From contig JBHPGW010000111.1 of NCBI GenBank assembly GCA_042569785.1, forward strand, positions 1 to 6,128: 6,128 bases of DNA, read 5' to 3'. The translations under genes were made by a program, and so were the position numbers. Below are positions 5,070-6,128 of the stretch, piece after piece. How positions within the stretch are numbered: position 1 is the first letter of the stretch; each line of letters begins with the position of its first letter. The notes under the pieces are model-generated. The model saw nothing but the letters and a program-made list of their open reading frames with translations. It did not search any database and was not told the origin of the DNA. Source of the DNA: JBHPGW01 sp042569785. Lineage in GTDB: Bacteria > Planctomycetota > Phycisphaerae > Sedimentisphaerales > Anaerobacaceae.

Positions 5070-6128
5070 ATGAAAAAATACAGAAATATCATAAAGCTGT
5101 CAAATCTGCTTTTGGATGCTCTAAACGAGCTTAAAACAGCAAGATTGCAGAAGATTCAGGCCAGCCTGGAAGACTTCAGCTGTAAATGTAGTGATGCGAC
5201 CAAAGACTCGCATCTATTTTATGCTGCTGTTGAAAAAGGCTGGTTCGGTTCGGCTGAAAAAATCAGAACAAGGGTAAACAGGAACCTGTCTGATTTTTCG
5301 TATCAACTTCAAAGGTTCAAAGACCTTGTAAGTTCAGATGAGACCAAGTTACCAAAACTGGCTGATATCTTTGCGGATCTATCACAGATAGACCAGGATA
5401 TCGGCGAATATCAATTCGATTTGAAGGAAAAAACCATCTCGGTAATAACTGACTCTATTACACTCGATGATATTGCGTTTGGGCCATTTGAAATAAAATT
5501 GTTCCTCAATGAGATAAACAAACTTTACACTGACAGCCCTTACAGAGTTATAGCACTTGAACCCAATCCTGCCGGATCTGATTCCTGTGTTACCCATCCA
5601 CATGTAAGCTCTGAAAAGCTTTGTGAAGGCGACGGTGTTGTATCTATTAGGAAAGCTATTGAACAGGGCCGCTTGTGCGATTTCTTTACGATGATCGTAA
5701 ACATCCTTCAGACCTACAACCCCGACAGTCCGTATGTGTCCCTCGATGACTGGGAGGGTATATCCTGTTATGACTGCGGCTATACGGTTTCGGGTGATGA
5801 ATGTTATTACTGCGAATACTGTGACAGAGATTATTGTTCACAGTGCAGCAGTTACTGCCAGATGTGTGATACCACACTCTGCCTTGGATGTGCCTATGAG
5901 TGTCCCGGCTGTAACGAACCGGTTTGTCAGAGTTGTACAGCTAAATGCAAAGAATGTGAAGAGGTGTTTTGTAAAGACTGTTTAACTGAAGAAGGTCTAT
6001 GTCAAAATTGTGAAGAAAACAGAAAGGAAAATAGCGATGAAGAACAGAAAAAAGAAGAACCAACAGAACCAAAGGCCAGTCCTGCGGTTCAGCCCAACAG
6101 CGTGGGCGAAGTTATTGTTCATGCGTGA
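5070..6128 (+). CDS. E2-like domain fused to RING-like cysteine array
   Basis: This is a 352-residue protein, complete at the last base of the window. ATG 5070 is chosen because AAGGA at 5058-5062 is well placed; the TTG at 5052 lies in the terminator T-run. Residues 1-125 are helical, probably coiled. Residues 130-230 resemble an E2 ubiquitin-conjugating fold: strands at FGPFEIKLFL (137-146) and YRVIALEPNP (158-167), then H176-P-H178-V, the candidate catalytic Cys185 in LCEGDG, and helix-loop TYNPDSPYVSLDDWEG (215-230). Canonical E2s have HPN about eight residues before the catalytic Cys; here it is HPH with seven. Residues 233-314 hold 21 cysteines in CxxC pairs, a RING-like or treble-clef-like zinc module. 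The tail 315-352 is acidic and disordered. With the upstream Ubl this suggests a bacterial ubiquitin-like conjugation enzyme with a built-in E3-like part. The E2 assignment rests on motif reading, not a search; loss of activity cannot be excluded. Confidence 0.85.
   Translation: MKKYRNIIKLSNLLLDALNELKTARLQKIQASLEDFSCKCSDATKDSHLFYAAVEKGWFGSAEKIRTRVNRNLSDFSYQLQRFKDLVSSDETKLPKLADIFADLSQIDQDIGEYQFDLKEKTISVITDSITLDDIAFGPFEIKLFLNEINKLYTDSPYRVIALEPNPAGSDSCVTHPHVSSEKLCEGDGVVSIRKAIEQGRLCDFFTMIVNILQTYNPDSPYVSLDDWEGISCYDCGYTVSGDECYYCEYCDRDYCSQCSSYCQMCDTTLCLGCAYECPGCNEPVCQSCTAKCKECEEVFCKDCLTEEGLCQNCEENRKENSDEEQKKEEPTEPKASPAVQPNSVGEVIVHA
5457..5759 (+). other. E2/UBC-like domain with candidate catalytic Cys185
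   Basis: This covers residues 130-230 of the last gene product. The order strand, strand, HPH, Cys, helix, 'NP..PY' and Trp follows the E2 core. The candidate catalytic cysteine codon is at 5622-5624. Asn of the usual HPN is replaced by His178. Bacterial E2-like families with altered HPN motifs are known from comparative genomic work on prokaryotic ubiquitin systems. Confidence 0.7.
5766..6011 (+). repeat. Tandem 15-residue CxxC repeats (zinc array)
   Basis: This covers residues 233-314. CxxC units begin at residues 233, 248, 263, 278 and 293, exactly 15 apart. Units at 248, 263, 278 and 293 have the full pattern C-x2-C-x4-C-x2-C-x3. The first unit lacks its second pair and has a lone Cys245 instead; a final CxxC is at 311-314. 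There are 21 cysteines and no histidines. The array could bind about five zinc ions, possibly in a cross-braced RING-like topology, where alternate pairs share a metal. Confidence 0.85.

Noticed and set aside
5734..5985. Alternative plus-strand frame within the cysteine-rich region
   Set aside because: It is an out-of-frame reading of the CxxC repeat DNA. The main frame has the ordered 15-residue repeat, and this one has no RBS or motif.
5766..6011. CRISPR-like or DNA-level tandem repeat
   Set aside because: The periodicity is in the protein cysteines. The underlying DNA units differ too much for a nucleotide repeat array.

Overview
The window is a compact, all plus-strand bacterial cluster of seven protein genes, plus one possible 12-codon micro-ORF. 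Every real gene has a good Shine-Dalgarno sequence (AAGGAGG, GGAGG or AAAGGA types). Base composition is moderate to AT-leaning. Protein similarities recalled from memory (a DUF2958 fusion, a MoaD/ThiS-like protein ending in KIEGA, an E2-like protein with a cysteine-rich tail) point to an accessory region of a Planctomycetota-like bacterium, such as an integrated element or plasmid. That taxonomic call is inference. No integrase, transposase, replication gene, tRNA, rRNA or CRISPR array is visible.

Layout: an unrecognised basic protein (126-626) is followed by a GHKL/Bergerat-fold ATPase (729-2360). Next comes a tight three-gene group: a two-domain protein ending in DUF2958 (2468-3373), overlapping by ATGA with a hypothetical protein (3370-3909), and then a zinc-ribbon protein (3945-4550). 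These last two share a C-terminal motif. A 198-base intergenic region follows, holding a 12-codon micro-ORF whose stop codon lies in the loop of a perfect hairpin. It precedes a 74-residue beta-grasp protein (ubiquitin/MoaD/ThiS-like, 4749-4973). After an intrinsic terminator, the last gene (5070-6128) encodes a helical N-terminus, an E2 ubiquitin-conjugating-like domain (HPH motif and Cys185) and a 21-cysteine RING-like or treble-clef-like array.

The main biological signal is a ubiquitin-like protein next to an E2-like enzyme that carries its own zinc-binding module, a possible combined E2/E3. An E1 (ThiF-like) and a JAB peptidase would be expected nearby, but neither is in the window, which stops at the last codon of the E2-like gene. 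Whether the ATPase and the DUF2958 group belong to the same system is inferred only from co-orientation and proximity.

A second signal is regulatory. Three of the seven genes have a terminator-like hairpin placed directly against their ribosome binding site. Two of these leaders are copies of the same sequence, and the differences between them preserve or improve base pairing, including one true compensatory change. This suggests a shared RNA-level control element.
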